The translations under genes and the position numbers were made by a program. From NCBI GenBank assembly GCA_023666645.1, contig JAMPBP010000001.1, positions 579,764 to 643,763 of the forward strand: a DNA stretch of 64,000 nt. The letters run 5' to 3'. The stretch's first letter is position 1, and each line of letters starts with the position of its first letter. Under the pieces are notes generated by a model, which was given only the letters and a program-made list of their open reading frames with translations, did no database searches and had not been told where the DNA came from. Positions 8,345 through 16,782 of the stretch are shown piece by piece. The stretch comes from Clostridiales bacterium. GTDB taxonomy: Bacteria > Bacteroidota > Bacteroidia > Bacteroidales > Muribaculaceae.

Positions 8345-9297
8345 ACGAGGGCAAAGTTGTCGACCCACAGCGTTAGTCCCGGAGTACCTATATAGGCGGT
8401 ACCCGAGGCGGCAGAAGCCATCACGAGCAGATGGGTAGGTGTGGCGTCGGCACTGTCCCACCCCACCTCATGCACGGGAACCATCTTCCCCTTGCTGTTG
8501 CGGGCATAGTAACACTTATCTTCAGGGATGAGACCCATCCACTCCTTGTAGCCGGGGGTACCGGTGATATCGCCATATTTCACCTCGAGCCGGTGACCGT
8601 TGACCCAACCATCGGTCGATGTATCGAAACGCTCACGGCCTGTCCCCACCCGCTTGGCATAAAGATTTCCCTTGGCGTCCTCCCAGCGACGCTGCAGAAT
8701 AATGTACACCTCGGCATTATCACGACCCGGAAGTGTCTTCTTGCGACCGAACCCGCTCGAATAGGTGCGGGTATCGGTATCGGGCATATACACCTTATAG
8801 TCATATTGCAAAGCCACAGGGCGCGACGTGAACGGAACGCCCATAACCATATTGGCATAGGGATTGTCGGTCGACTTTATAGGTTCAATCATCTGCCCCA
8901 GAAATATGGAGCCTCCCACAAGGACATCGATATTGATGAGACCTATCACCTTCACGCGCTCTATGATTGTAGAGAGCTTGCAGGAACGGTCACCGGCAGC
9001 GCGATTATCGGGAAATACAGCATTGGAGCCCTTGGTGATACCCTTTACATGAGCCAGGACATTGGAAGTAGCCCATGGGGAACCACCTTTATTCTTGTAT
9101 ACTATATTTCCATCGACACTATCGTTGGGAGCTATCTCATAGAGCGTTTTCGTATTTCCCCCTATAATCCCGCTCTCAGGAATGTTACGCACTTCCCAGC
9201 GGTTCATATCGCCATATGATATAGGCACTGTCTTTTGCGCGGCTACCGAGGCCACGGAAAGAAAGAGGCAACCTATTGCAGCATAAATCTTGTTCAT
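8338..9297 (-). CDS. Secreted PCMD-domain protein (putative carbohydrate metabolism domain)
   Basis: This 319-aa protein begins with a signal peptide (MNKIYAAIGCLFLSVASVAAQ). The start at 9297 is chosen over a codon 9 nt upstream because it begins the signal peptide and keeps a gap to the promoter. The rest reads as a PCMD-type beta-sandwich: WEVRNIPESGIIGG, VLVGGSIFLG, VPFTSRPVALQYDYK near 160, and a C-terminal VDNFALVY. PCMD proteins are common in Bacteroidales and resemble carbohydrate-binding modules, but their ligands are mostly unknown. The gene is alone on its strand and converges on tcdA with a 7-nt overlap. No catalytic motif is visible. Confidence 0.75.
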   Translation of the reverse strand: MNKIYAAIGCLFLSVASVAAQKTVPISYGDMNRWEVRNIPESGIIGGNTKTLYEIAPNDSVDGNIVYKNKGGSPWATSNVLAHVKGITKGSNAVFPDNRAAGDRSCKLSTIIERVKVIGLINIDVLVGGSIFLGQMIEPIKSTDNPYANMVMGVPFTSRPVALQYDYKVYMPDTDTRTYSSGFGRKKTLPGRDNAEVYIILQRRWEDAKGNLYAKRVGTGRERFDTSTDGWVNGHRLEVKYGDITGTPGYKEWMGLIPEDKCYYARNSKGKMVPVHEVGWDSADATPTHLLVMASAASGTAYIGTPGLTLWVDNFALVY

Positions 9298-9303
9298 AGG
9301 GCA

Positions 9304-9336
9304 CAAAATTAATCATTAATTCAAATCATAAACAAA
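9304..9336 (-). promoter_or_regulatory. Promoter of the PCMD gene
   Basis: On the minus strand, TTTG (9333-9336), 21 bp, then TAATTTTG (9304-9311) match the Bacteroides -33/-7 pattern. The ATG is 6 nt further on, which predicts a nearly leaderless mRNA. Confidence 0.55.
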
Positions 9337-9771
9337 AATATTTCCCAAACCGACCATTAAAAGTCCTTTTTGTTATACATTTAACCTACGTCACCACCAT
9401 ACAACAAATAAAACAAACAACAAAAAAATAAGTTACCAACCACCACCGAAAAAACAACAGGAACCCATCCGGTACCGTAAGCCATCCGGCACAATGCTCT
9501 GAAGTTAAGGAATTCCCTCAATATTCTTGACCAAGGTTATCTCTCCTTTGCGATGTTCAAACTGCTTGCTCAGCAAAAAAGCAAACTTTACAATCCTGAG
9601 ACAGGCACTAATAAGGCTTTCAAGGAGTTTGTAAAAAGCAATAAAGAGGAGGATTGGGTTCGTTCCTTGCAAAAGATAAACCGACCGCCAATAGTTAGAG
9701 CCCATTCGATAAGGAATGGGCTCTTATTAACGGTCAGTTCATTTTGCATCAGTCTCTTGTGGTCTGAGAGC
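9307..9771. other. 465-bp intergenic region: promoter, gene remnant, hairpin repeat
   Basis: The left part (9307-9480) is AT-rich and holds the PCMD promoter; I see nothing else in it. The right part reads as a short open frame on the plus strand (see 9481-9795) and contains one copy of the dispersed hairpin (9697-9724). The downstream end of the GH97 gene follows at 9772. Confidence 0.5.
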
Positions 9772-9795
9772 CTATTTGGACAGCGGGCGTAGCGC
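9481..9795 (+). pseudogene. Unidentified gene remnant
   Basis: After a TAA at 9478, a frame stays open to a stop near 9793. Its middle part (NSLNILDQGYLSFAM, then FKLLAQQKSKLYNPETG and FKEFVKSNKEEDWVRSL, about 9511-9663) has protein-like composition. The only internal ATG is at 9553. There is no promoter or ribosome binding site, and the frame then runs through the hairpin repeat into the end of the GH97 gene. I read it as the tail of a decayed gene of unknown family. It could be chance. Confidence 0.3.
9697..9724. repeat. Dispersed hairpin repeat, copy 1
   Basis: The arms AGAGCCCATT (9697-9706) and AATGGGCTCT (9715-9724) are a perfect 10-bp stem around CGATAAGG. The same unit recurs at 23388 and 63839. 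This copy lies 48 nt beyond the stop codon of the minus-strand GH97 gene, where it could act as a terminator-like structure. Confidence 0.7.
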
Positions 9796-11733
9796 TCCGG
9801 TCCAGCCGCCGTTCCGGGCAAGTCTCGCTTCAATTTTATCAGTTGAGTTGACTTCACCTTTTTTCTGGCGGTAATCCATCGCCTGACGTGGCGCGTTGAT
9901 TCCATCCTCGAACCACTCTATCTCGTATTGTGCGCCGGGATTTAGAAAATCAAGATCAATCGACAGGTCGCGCCAACGTGGTCCATCGGCTGCGATAGCC
10001 GCCACATACCAGTCCTGACCTTTGCGCTTGGCCACCGCATATACGCTCCCTGGCTCGGCTGAAAGAACAATCGTCTCATCCCACACTGTAGGCACTCCTG
10101 CGATAAAGCGTGCACACTCGGGATTACGGTAATACATGGTAGGGCTGTCGGCTGTCATCTGCAGGCCGCTCTCAAATACGGTGAACAGGGCCATCTGGTA
10201 AGCACGTGTACCGATTGACGATGAATTGGGACGGTCGGTTCCATAAGCCTCGGGCTGCATGCTTATCATCGCTCCGGGAGTATAGTCCATTGGACCCACC
10301 GCATTGCGCATGAATGGTAGCCAAAGGGAATTGTTGGGGTTGGTGTGGCCCATATTCTCCATTCCTCTCACTCCCTCGTAGGACAAAACGTTGGGGTAGC
10401 GAATGTCAAGACCCGAAGGCTTGTGTGCACCATGAAAATCGACAAGCAGTTTATTCTTGGCAGCCTCTTTGGCCACACGCTCCAGATAATTGTTCATCCA
10501 CTGGTCACCACGATCCATGAAGTCGATTTTCAGTCCTTTGACTCCCCAGTCGGAAAGTGTCTTGAACAGGTCGAAATTATTCTCAACCGTGAGCCACGTG
10601 AGCCATAAAAATATCCCCACACCACGTTCGTTGCCATAGCGTATCAATTCCTTGACATCGACTGTAGGATTGGGTGTATAGGGGTCGAGTGTGGATTTGG
10701 CCCAACCCTCATCGAGCACAATGTACTCAATGCCATGGCGCGAGGCAAAGTCTATGAAATATTTATATGTGGGGAGATTGAAGCCCGATTCAAAGTCAAC
10801 ATCGGGGCCATAGACCGAGGCTCCGTTCCACCATTCCCAGGCGGCCTTTCCGGGACGTATCCACGAGGGGTCATCGATTTCAAGCGGAGAACTCAACTGG
10901 GTTGTGAGGGTTTGCGTTGCAATATCGGCCGATGTTCCAAACGCCATGTATCGCCATGGGAATGTGCGAGTGCCGCTGGTATGGGCCATCCAGGGTGCTT
11001 CCTCGACAATCTTCACGCTACGGTCGCCATCTGGACCGAAGCTGATGGGAAGCCGTGGGAAGACTGATGTGAAACCCTTGGCGGTTCCTTGCAGGAACAT
11101 GCCGGGATAATCTATAAGGTCACTTTCGGAAACAAGCATCCACTCCCCTTCGGGCAATTGGAACAGAGAGGGGAGAATTGCCATTCTATCATTGCTGTCC
11201 CACTGATTGAGGGCCTTGTGGGTATAGGGCTCCTCTGATGAGGTTTTGAATCCCCGGGGCTGCTGTAAGTGGGCCATGGTATTCAGGGGCATATCTACCA
11301 TGAAATCTTCCGACATTACGTTCACCGAGTCGGGTAGTCGGGTTATGAAGCGATATGCGACACCATTGTCAAACAGCCTGAACTCCACATCGTAACGACC
11401 AAAAACCAAAGTCATTGAGTTGTAATGGTCACGGATGTCGGATTTTTTGACCGGCACGACAGGCTGTAACTGGCGGTCGACAGTCGACCTCTTGACCTTC
11501 TTCACCTTGTCGCCCATACCAAGCGTGGTATTCTCAAGCTTCATGGCAGCGCATGCGTTGATGGTATCGCCTGCCGGTGTAAAGATCCGGAATCTCAGGG
11601 AGTCGGTGGAAGTTACATCGACTTTCAGCTTGCCATCGGGCGACGTTGCTGTGTAGCTTTTTGTGGCTGCCGTTGCCGGTAATGTGAGGACCAATGCAGT
11701 AAGCATCGAAGTAATCACTGATAAGATTTTCAT
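9772..11733 (-). CDS. Secreted GH97 alpha-glucosidase/alpha-galactosidase family protein
   Basis: This 653-aa protein starts at 11733 with a signal peptide (MKILSVITSMLTALVLTLPATAA); a longer in-frame start at 11841 would place 36 non-signal residues ahead of it and would overlap the promoter. Domains follow the GH97 order: N-terminal super-sandwich (SPDGKLKVDV), central (beta/alpha)8 barrel (YIVLDEGWAK, FLWLTW, GLKIDFMDRGDQ, LLVDFHGAHKPSG, VLSYEGVRGMENM) and a C-terminal sandwich. GH97 contains inverting alpha-glucosidases such as SusB and retaining alpha-galactosidases that use an Asp on the barrel as nucleophile. The Asp residues of KIDFMD make the retaining class possible, but I cannot decide from sequence alone. 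The gene is monocistronic with its own promoter and a leader of about 100 nt. Confidence 0.9.
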   Translation of the reverse strand: MKILSVITSMLTALVLTLPATAATKSYTATSPDGKLKVDVTSTDSLRFRIFTPAGDTINACAAMKLENTTLGMGDKVKKVKRSTVDRQLQPVVPVKKSDIRDHYNSMTLVFGRYDVEFRLFDNGVAYRFITRLPDSVNVMSEDFMVDMPLNTMAHLQQPRGFKTSSEEPYTHKALNQWDSNDRMAILPSLFQLPEGEWMLVSESDLIDYPGMFLQGTAKGFTSVFPRLPISFGPDGDRSVKIVEEAPWMAHTSGTRTFPWRYMAFGTSADIATQTLTTQLSSPLEIDDPSWIRPGKAAWEWWNGASVYGPDVDFESGFNLPTYKYFIDFASRHGIEYIVLDEGWAKSTLDPYTPNPTVDVKELIRYGNERGVGIFLWLTWLTVENNFDLFKTLSDWGVKGLKIDFMDRGDQWMNNYLERVAKEAAKNKLLVDFHGAHKPSGLDIRYPNVLSYEGVRGMENMGHTNPNNSLWLPFMRNAVGPMDYTPGAMISMQPEAYGTDRPNSSSIGTRAYQMALFTVFESGLQMTADSPTMYYRNPECARFIAGVPTVWDETIVLSAEPGSVYAVAKRKGQDWYVAAIAADGPRWRDLSIDLDFLNPGAQYEIEWFEDGINAPRQAMDYRQKKGEVNSTDKIEARLARNGGWTGALRPLSK

Positions 11734-11842
11734 GTCAGATAGGTTATGGAAATTAGTTTGTACTATTGAAAATTTGATGTTCCCAGAGTTGGTTTCAATA
11801 CTTAGGAAGGAATAATTACCGGATATCAGTCGACCAACCATG

Positions 11843-11873
11843 CAAATTTAACCTTTTTATTTAAATTTTGCAA
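11843..11873 (-). promoter_or_regulatory. Promoter of the GH97 gene
   Basis: Minus strand TTG (11871-11873), 20 bp, TAAATTTG (11843-11850). The spacing is ideal for the Bacteroides vegetative promoter. It leaves a leader of about 100 nt before the ATG at 11733. Confidence 0.6.
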
Positions 11874-12013
11874 TGCTCACCCGTCAGTGACTATTCAACT
11901 TCCGGACTCATTCCACACGCTACCGGTGTGAACTTTTTTACGGCACAGATGGTTTTGATTCATAGAGGGATTCGATTCAGGATTCCAGATGAATTTGTCA
12001 AAAATATTTCACT

Positions 12014-13078
12014 ATGAAGTTACACAGAATTCTTGGCGTCGCTGCAATAGTTGCCGCAGCCTATTTTTTCGGCACCGACGATGCCGATGCCTGCACCCGC
12101 GCTGTATATCAGGGGCCCGTACCCGAGACTGAGGGAACGCAGCCTTTGAGAATCGTAGGCAGGTCGCTCGATTGGAAGACACCTATCCCTACCAATCTAT
12201 ATGTCTATCCCCGTGGCATGGCCAAACAGGGCAACACGGTCAACGGGTCTGTGAAATGGACCTCCAAGTATGGCGCCGTTTATGCCGTGAGCTATGATGG
12301 CGGTATCACCGAGGGCATGAACGAGAAAGGATTGGTGATCAACGGACTGTTTTGCAAGGGTACGGTCTATGTCAACGAGAACACCGACAATCGTCCGGCT
12401 ATGTCGATGGCTATGTTTGTAGGTTGGCTGCTCGATATGAATGCTACGACGCCCGAGGTCGTCAAGGTGCTCAAGGAGCAGAATTTCACAATCTCGGGTG
12501 CTACATTTGACGGCGGCACGGTGTCACAACTTCACTGGGGCATTACCGATGCTGAGGGCCGCACAGCTATTCTGGAGTTTGACAACGGTAATGTGGCCAT
12601 ATATGAAGGTGATTATCCTGTGCTCACCAACGATCCCGCTTTCCCACAGATGCAGGCCATCAATAAATATTGGGAAGGTGTAGGAGGCGGCAACATGTTG
12701 CCCGGCACAGTCAAGAGTCCCGACCGTTTTGTACGCGCCAACTTCTTTATACACAACACTGAGAAGACCAACGATGCCCGTGTAGGCCTGGCTATCACAC
12801 GTTCCATTCTTGAGAATGCCTCGGTGCCTTATCTATATACTGTCAATTCCGAGCCAAATGTCTCGTCAACCCAGTGGCGCTCGTTCTGTAATATACGCGA
12901 CCTGCGTTACTACTTCGACATTGTGACCAATGAGGGTATCTACTATATAGACCTGACGAAATGTAATTTTGAGCCCGGGGCCTCTGTCATGAAGCTTGAC
13001 ACGGCACGCGAAACGGATATCGTGGGAGAGGCCAATGCCTACCTGAAGGCTGTAGCACCGTTTACACCCATGTATTGA
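12014..13078 (+). CDS. Secreted choloylglycine hydrolase family protein (bile salt hydrolase / penicillin V acylase type)
   Basis: This 354-aa Ntn-hydrolase has an N-terminal export signal ending in DADA, directly followed by Cys27 (CTRAVY). Cleavage there would expose the catalytic N-terminal cysteine of the linear amide C-N hydrolase family. Other family segments are GRSLDW near 52, YAVSYDGGITEGMNEKGLVINGLF near 98 and NDPAFPQM near 213. Bile salt hydrolases remove glycine or taurine from conjugated bile acids; close relatives cleave penicillin V or acyl-homoserine lactones. The exported form is typical of Bacteroidales members. The substrate cannot be fixed from sequence. The gene stands alone, with a bidirectional terminator after it. 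Confidence 0.88.
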   Translation: MKLHRILGVAAIVAAAYFFGTDDADACTRAVYQGPVPETEGTQPLRIVGRSLDWKTPIPTNLYVYPRGMAKQGNTVNGSVKWTSKYGAVYAVSYDGGITEGMNEKGLVINGLFCKGTVYVNENTDNRPAMSMAMFVGWLLDMNATTPEVVKVLKEQNFTISGATFDGGTVSQLHWGITDAEGRTAILEFDNGNVAIYEGDYPVLTNDPAFPQMQAINKYWEGVGGGNMLPGTVKSPDRFVRANFFIHNTEKTNDARVGLAITRSILENASVPYLYTVNSEPNVSSTQWRSFCNIRDLRYYFDIVTNEGIYYIDLTKCNFEPGASVMKLDTARETDIVGEANAYLKAVAPFTPMY

Positions 13079-13119
13079 TGGATTTTATTCCCAACCACCG
13101 CTTATAAGAATTGAAGTAT

Positions 13120-13168
13120 AAAAAAGATTGCCGGGCTACATGGTTGTGTAACCCGGCAAATCTTTTTT
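13120..13168. terminator. Bidirectional terminator between the bile salt hydrolase gene and tRNA-Glu
   Basis: A-rich AAAAAAGATT with GCCGGG (13120-13135) pairs with CCCGGCAAATCTTTTTT (13152-13168), with small bulges and a short loop. A-run on one side and T-run on the other allow it to end the plus-strand hydrolase and the minus-strand tRNA transcript. Confidence 0.75.
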
Positions 13169-13169
13169 G

Positions 13170-13241
13170 TAGCCCATAGGAGAATCGAACTCCTCTTTCA
13201 AGAATGAAAATCTTGCGTCCTAGCCGATAGACGAATGGGCC
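13170..13241 (-). tRNA. tRNA-Glu (UUC), copy A
   Basis: This is 72 nt on the minus strand. The acceptor arm is GGCCCAT/ATGGGCT with discriminator A, the anticodon stem is CAAGA/TCTTG, and the loop TTTTCAT gives anticodon UUC. The T arm is GAGGAGTTCGATTCTCC. CCA is not encoded. It is identical to copy B and lies on the same strand downstream of rpsT. Confidence 0.95.
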
Positions 13242-13319
13242 GACACTCAACATTCGGTATGATGCCATAGCCTCGGGGGCGAGGCGTCATCACAGCCGAT
13301 GTTATATTTTTCAGACGAC

Positions 13320-13574
13320 TTAGGCCAGCTTGTTTACGTAGATGGTAAGCTTGCTCTTGAGGTTGGAAGCCTTGTTCTTAGAGATGGTCTTTTTGGCAGC
13401 CAACTTATCGAGCATGGCGGTAACTTTTACCAGAGCAGCCTCGGCCTCGGCCTTGTTTGTCATGCGACGAAGACGACGCACTGCTGTGCGGGCGCTCTTC
13501 TCATAGTAACGGTTACGAAGACGGCGTGTCTCTGTCTGACGAATTCTTTTGATTGATGATTTATGGTTTGCCAT
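13320..13574 (-). CDS. rpsT: 30S ribosomal protein S20
   Basis: This 84-aa, very basic protein ([18 protein letters not shown] at the start, then [11 protein letters not shown]) is S20, which binds 16S rRNA during early assembly of the small subunit. Length and the MANHKS start are typical of the family. The gene sits between two identical tRNA-Glu genes on the same strand, and one promoter at 13748-13779 appears to serve all three. Processing of the flanking tRNAs by RNase P and RNase Z would then set the ends of the rpsT mRNA; that is inference. Confidence 0.96.
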   Translation of the reverse strand: MANHKSSIKRIRQTETRRLRNRYYEKSARTAVRRLRRMTNKAEAEAALVKVTAMLDKLAAKKTISKNKASNLKSKLTIYVNKLA

Positions 13575-13621
13575 TACTTGTAATTAATAAAAAGCTTAAT
13601 TTTTATTTCCTATTTTATTTG

Positions 13622-13693
13622 TAGCCCATAGGAGAATCGAACTCCTCTTTCAAGAATGAAAATCTTGCGTCCTAGCCGATAGACGAATGGGCC
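13622..13693 (-). tRNA. tRNA-Glu (UUC), copy B
   Basis: Identical over all 72 nt to copy A at 13170-13241, with the same arms and UUC anticodon. It is the first gene after the promoter at 13748-13779 and lies upstream of rpsT. Confidence 0.95.
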
Positions 13694-13747
13694 GGCCTTC
13701 TTGCTTCAAGACCATAGCAATAGCGGCGGTGGCCCTAAAAGCGACTG

Positions 13748-13779
13748 CAAATATAGGCACTTTTTTTTATTCACGCAAA
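13748..13779 (-). promoter_or_regulatory. Promoter of tRNA-Glu-rpsT-tRNA-Glu
   Basis: Minus strand TTTG (13776-13779), 20 bp, TATATTTG (13748-13755): a full match to the Bacteroides -33/-7 consensus, about 50 nt before the first tRNA. Confidence 0.75.
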
Positions 13780-14057
13780 CTTTTTCTAAAAAAGTGTCAC
13801 TAAAATCCACAAAAATAGCATTATAGAGTTCTTTTTGTACTTTTTTTAACGTTCAGGGCCTTGAACAAGAGGGTGAGCGCATGTGTTATAAAGGTAAAAT
13901 ATAACTTGAAAAACACACTTTATGATGTCGCATCAGATAGCCGCCGGGGCGACGGTCGGAATAATGAATTCCATGACGTGGTAGATTGACGTAGCCCTGA
14001 AGCGTTGGAAGTGACGCTTGCCATAGCCCGCAACGATACTATCGGTGACCAAATGCT

Positions 14058-14115
14058 AACAGCCTCTTGCCGCCCGCTCACCTTTTTTGAGGTGACGCAA
14101 TGGCAAGAGGCTGTT
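14058..14115. terminator. Nested hairpin downstream of rnhB
   Basis: Outer arms AACAGCCTCTTGCC (14058-14071) and GGCAAGAGGCTGTT (14102-14115) are perfect 14-bp complements. Inside is a second stem, TCACCT (14078-14083) and AGGTGA (14090-14095). It lies 73 bp past the rnhB stop and may end the nadB-rnhB transcript, although no long T-run follows on the minus strand. Confidence 0.5.
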
Positions 14116-14188
14116 CGTTTGGTTATCATACGGCTGATGTTACATAAAACATTTTCACGTTGATGGCCAGAGGTTTAGGGCCTATATT

Positions 14189-14809
14189 TTACAGGTCGAG
14201 GGTAAGCTGGGTGTCGAGTAGGCGGAATGTCGTGCGATGCCATTGCGAGGGGCCATGCTGCCTGATGGCCTCGCGGTGGGCTTTGGTGGGATATCCTTTG
14301 TTCTCGTCCCAATGATACTGGGGCAACTCTCTGTGCAACCGCAACATCTCATCGTCACGGTAGGTCTTGGCGAGTATAGATGCCGCCGCTATGTTGGCAA
14401 ACAGGCCGTCGCCCTTTACAACGGTGGTCCATGGCACTTGGCGCCATGGTTTGAAACGGTTGCCGTCGACAATTATTTCACCGGGTGTCACGCACAGGGA
14501 ATCAAGTGCCCGGTGCATGGCGAGGATTGAGGCGTTGAGAATGTTTATCCCGTCAATCTCGGCGGCGGTGACCACTCCCACAGCCCATGCCACAGCATCG
14601 CGCTCGATTTCTTCACGCACCCTGTAGCGTTGCCGCTCGGTGAGCTGCTTGGAGTCGTTGAGCAAGGGGTTACGGTAGTCGGGCGGCAGAATGACAGCCG
14701 CGGCGTAGACCGGACCGGCCAGACAGCCACGCCCGGCTTCATCACAGCCGGCCTCCATGACACCCGGGTGCATGCAAGGGGGCAATATATTTTGTGGTCG
14801 CTTAGTCAC
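14189..14809 (-). CDS. rnhB: Ribonuclease HII
   Basis: RNase HII cleaves the RNA strand of RNA-DNA hybrids and starts removal of ribonucleotides misincorporated in DNA. The 206-aa protein shows the signature [21 protein letters not shown] near residue 19, where Asp and Glu are catalytic. Further segments are [10 protein letters not shown] near 52, DGNRFKP near 115 and [10 protein letters not shown] near 143, whose Asp is also catalytic. The start at 14809 overlaps the nadB stop by 8 nt, so it is coupled to nadB as the second gene of a two-gene operon. Confidence 0.95.
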   Translation of the reverse strand: MTKRPQNILPPCMHPGVMEAGCDEAGRGCLAGPVYAAAVILPPDYRNPLLNDSKQLTERQRYRVREEIERDAVAWAVGVVTAAEIDGINILNASILAMHRALDSLCVTPGEIIVDGNRFKPWRQVPWTTVVKGDGLFANIAAASILAKTYRDDEMLRLHRELPQYHWDENKGYPTKAHREAIRQHGPSQWHRTTFRLLDTQLTLDL

Positions 14810-16376
14810 GCTGTTTCACGGGTGGGTAGTCGACGGTGTAATGCAGGCCGCGGCTTTCCTTACGCTCCTTGGCCTGACGCATAATCAGGTAACCCACGTT
14901 GATGATGTTGCGCAGTTCGCAAATCTCGCGCGAGGCCTTCGATTCCTTGAACAGCCGCTCAGTCTCCTCGTAGAGAATGTCGAGACGGTTCCAGGCACGG
15001 TCAAGACGCAGATTGCTACGCACTATACCCACATAGGTGCCCATGATCTGGTTCACCTCCTTGATACTCTGTGTTATGAGCACCATTTCCTCAGGGTGGC
15101 GTGTTCCCTCGTCGTTCCACTCGGGGACATCGTCACGCAGATCGTAGTGGGAAGCATGTTCCAGGACATGCCTTGCTGCGGCATCGGCATAGACCACAGC
15201 CTCGATGAGTGAGTTGGAGGCCAGGCGGTTGCCGCCATGCAGGCCGGTACATGAGCATTCACCCACGGCATACAGTCGCTTGATTGACGACTCGGCATTC
15301 ATGTCGACCTTTATACCACCACACAGATAGTGGGCGGCGGGGGCAACAGGAATATAATCCTTGGTGATATCGATACCCAGTTCAAGACATTTGCGGTAAA
15401 TATTCGGGAAATGGCGTTTTGTCTCCTCGGGGTCCTTGTGGGTCACATCAAGGTACACATGGTCGTCACCCCACTGTTTCATCTCGCTGTCAATGGCGCG
15501 TGCCACTATGTCGCGGGGTGCAAGCGAGAGGCGGGGGTCATACTTGTGCATGAATTCCTCACCCTTGAGATTACGCAGCACACCTCCATAACCTCTCATC
15601 GCCTCGGTGATGAGAAATGAGGGACGGTCGCCAGGGTGGAACAGGGCTGTGGGGTGGAACTGTATGAACTCCATGTCCTTTACCGTTCCTTTGGCACGGT
15701 AAACCATGGCGATGCCATCGCCGGTGGCTACCAGCGGATTGGTGGTGGTCTGGTAGACCGCTCCCACACCTCCGGTAGCCATCAGTGTAATGCGCGAGAG
15801 GAAAGTGTCGACCTCGCCACCGGGGGTGAGCACATAGGCACCGTAGCAGGTGATGTCGGGGGTGCGTCGAGTCACGATTTTTCCCAGGTGGTGCTGGGTG
15901 ATTATCTCTATGGCAAAATGATTCTCAAAGATGTCGATATCGGGGTGGGACTTCACGGCCTTGATGAGACTCTGCTGAATCTCATAGCCGGTGTTATCGG
16001 CGTGGTGAAGAATCCTGAACTCGCAGTGTCCACCCTCGCGGTGGAGGTCAAAGGTGCCATCTTCCTTCTTATCGAAGTTCACGCCCCACTCTATGAGCTG
16101 TTTGATTTGTGACGGAGCTTCAGTGACCACCTTTGTCACAGCGTCGATATCGCTGAGCTGGTCGCCGGCTATCATGGTATCGTTGATGTGCTTGTCAAAG
16201 TTGTCAACTTCAAGATTGGTCACCGAGGCCACTCCTCCCTGGGCGAGAGCGGTATTGGCCTCGTCGAGTGTGGTTTTGCACACAAGGGCTACCCGGCCCT
16301 TGCCGGCAACTTTCAAGGCAAAGCTCATTCCGGCGATGCCCGACCCTATCACGAGATAATCATATTTGCGTATCAT
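14802..16376 (-). CDS. nadB: L-aspartate oxidase
   Basis: NadB is the FAD enzyme that oxidises L-aspartate to iminoaspartate, the first step of de novo NAD synthesis. The 524-aa protein has the dinucleotide-binding motif [16 protein letters not shown] near residue 7, the succinate dehydrogenase/NadB-type segment [12 protein letters not shown] near 41, [10 protein letters not shown] near 237 and the C-terminal helical domain. HRANDYC-type residues of fumarate reductase are absent, and the length agrees with NadB rather than SdhA. nadA and nadC are not in the window. It heads an operon with rnhB. Confidence 0.95.
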   Translation of the reverse strand: MIRKYDYLVIGSGIAGMSFALKVAGKGRVALVCKTTLDEANTALAQGGVASVTNLEVDNFDKHINDTMIAGDQLSDIDAVTKVVTEAPSQIKQLIEWGVNFDKKEDGTFDLHREGGHCEFRILHHADNTGYEIQQSLIKAVKSHPDIDIFENHFAIEIITQHHLGKIVTRRTPDITCYGAYVLTPGGEVDTFLSRITLMATGGVGAVYQTTTNPLVATGDGIAMVYRAKGTVKDMEFIQFHPTALFHPGDRPSFLITEAMRGYGGVLRNLKGEEFMHKYDPRLSLAPRDIVARAIDSEMKQWGDDHVYLDVTHKDPEETKRHFPNIYRKCLELGIDITKDYIPVAPAAHYLCGGIKVDMNAESSIKRLYAVGECSCTGLHGGNRLASNSLIEAVVYADAAARHVLEHASHYDLRDDVPEWNDEGTRHPEEMVLITQSIKEVNQIMGTYVGIVRSNLRLDRAWNRLDILYEETERLFKESKASREICELRNIINVGYLIMRQAKERKESRGLHYTVDYPPVKQRD

Positions 16377-16782
16377 GGTCGTATGATGTTAGACACCGCA
16401 AAATTATAAAACAGCAATCACAAAAACTACAATTGGGCAAGTTTTTTGCCATGTGCCCGCAATCTCATGAAATCCTATGGCTTCCTTGTCGCAATGATAA
16501 AATCACACCAGTAACTGACATTAAATAGTTCTTTGTCTTTAATTTTTGAACAGCATGAATACACCCGAATCGCCAGATACGACGAAACCTTCCCGGTTGA
16601 ATATTGAATTTCTCAAAATTCTATACCTATAGGTCAAAAAATTACCGCGGGGCAATCAGTCTGTGTGTGACACAGCGATTGCCCCGCGGCTGACATTCTA
16701 TACTATATACTCTTTATTTAGTACGCATTTCAAATTAGCTTATGCTAAGGAATTGTTCCTGAACTTGCTTATGTGACAAGTA
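16377..16782. other. 406-bp intergenic region between nadB and the PL11 gene
   Basis: It contains a probable nadB -7 box on the minus strand (TAATTTTG, 16399-16406; no good -33 box), a 25-codon plus-strand open frame at 16555-16632 of doubtful meaning, and the PL11 terminator (16645-16689). Nothing else is recognisable. Confidence 0.5.
16645..16689 (-). terminator. Strong intrinsic terminator of the PL11 gene
   Basis: Arms CCGCGGGGCAATC (16645-16657) and GATTGCCCCGCGG (16677-16689) pair perfectly, with a further inner stem CTGTGT/ACACAG. On the minus strand it is followed by TAATTTTTTG. It lies about 95 bp past the PL11 stop. Confidence 0.8.

Larger units (their letters stand above)
13694..14188. 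other. 495-bp intergenic region between tRNA-Glu and rnhB
   Basis: It holds the tRNA/rpsT promoter (13748-13779), an AT-rich stretch to about 13860, and then a GC-richer stretch (13920-14050) that looks like decayed coding sequence with in-frame stops. A large nested hairpin (14058-14115) lies beyond the end of rnhB. No intact gene is visible. Confidence 0.5.

Noticed and set aside
9588..9905. Minus-strand frame of 105 codons at the end of GH97
   Set aside because: It overlaps the C terminus of GH97 in another frame and has no homology that I can see.
16555..16632. A 25-codon plus-strand frame (MNTPESPDTTKPSRLNIEFL...) upstream of the PL11 terminator
   Set aside because: It has no clear ribosome-binding site and no spaced promoter, and the length is within chance expectation. 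Kept only as a note.
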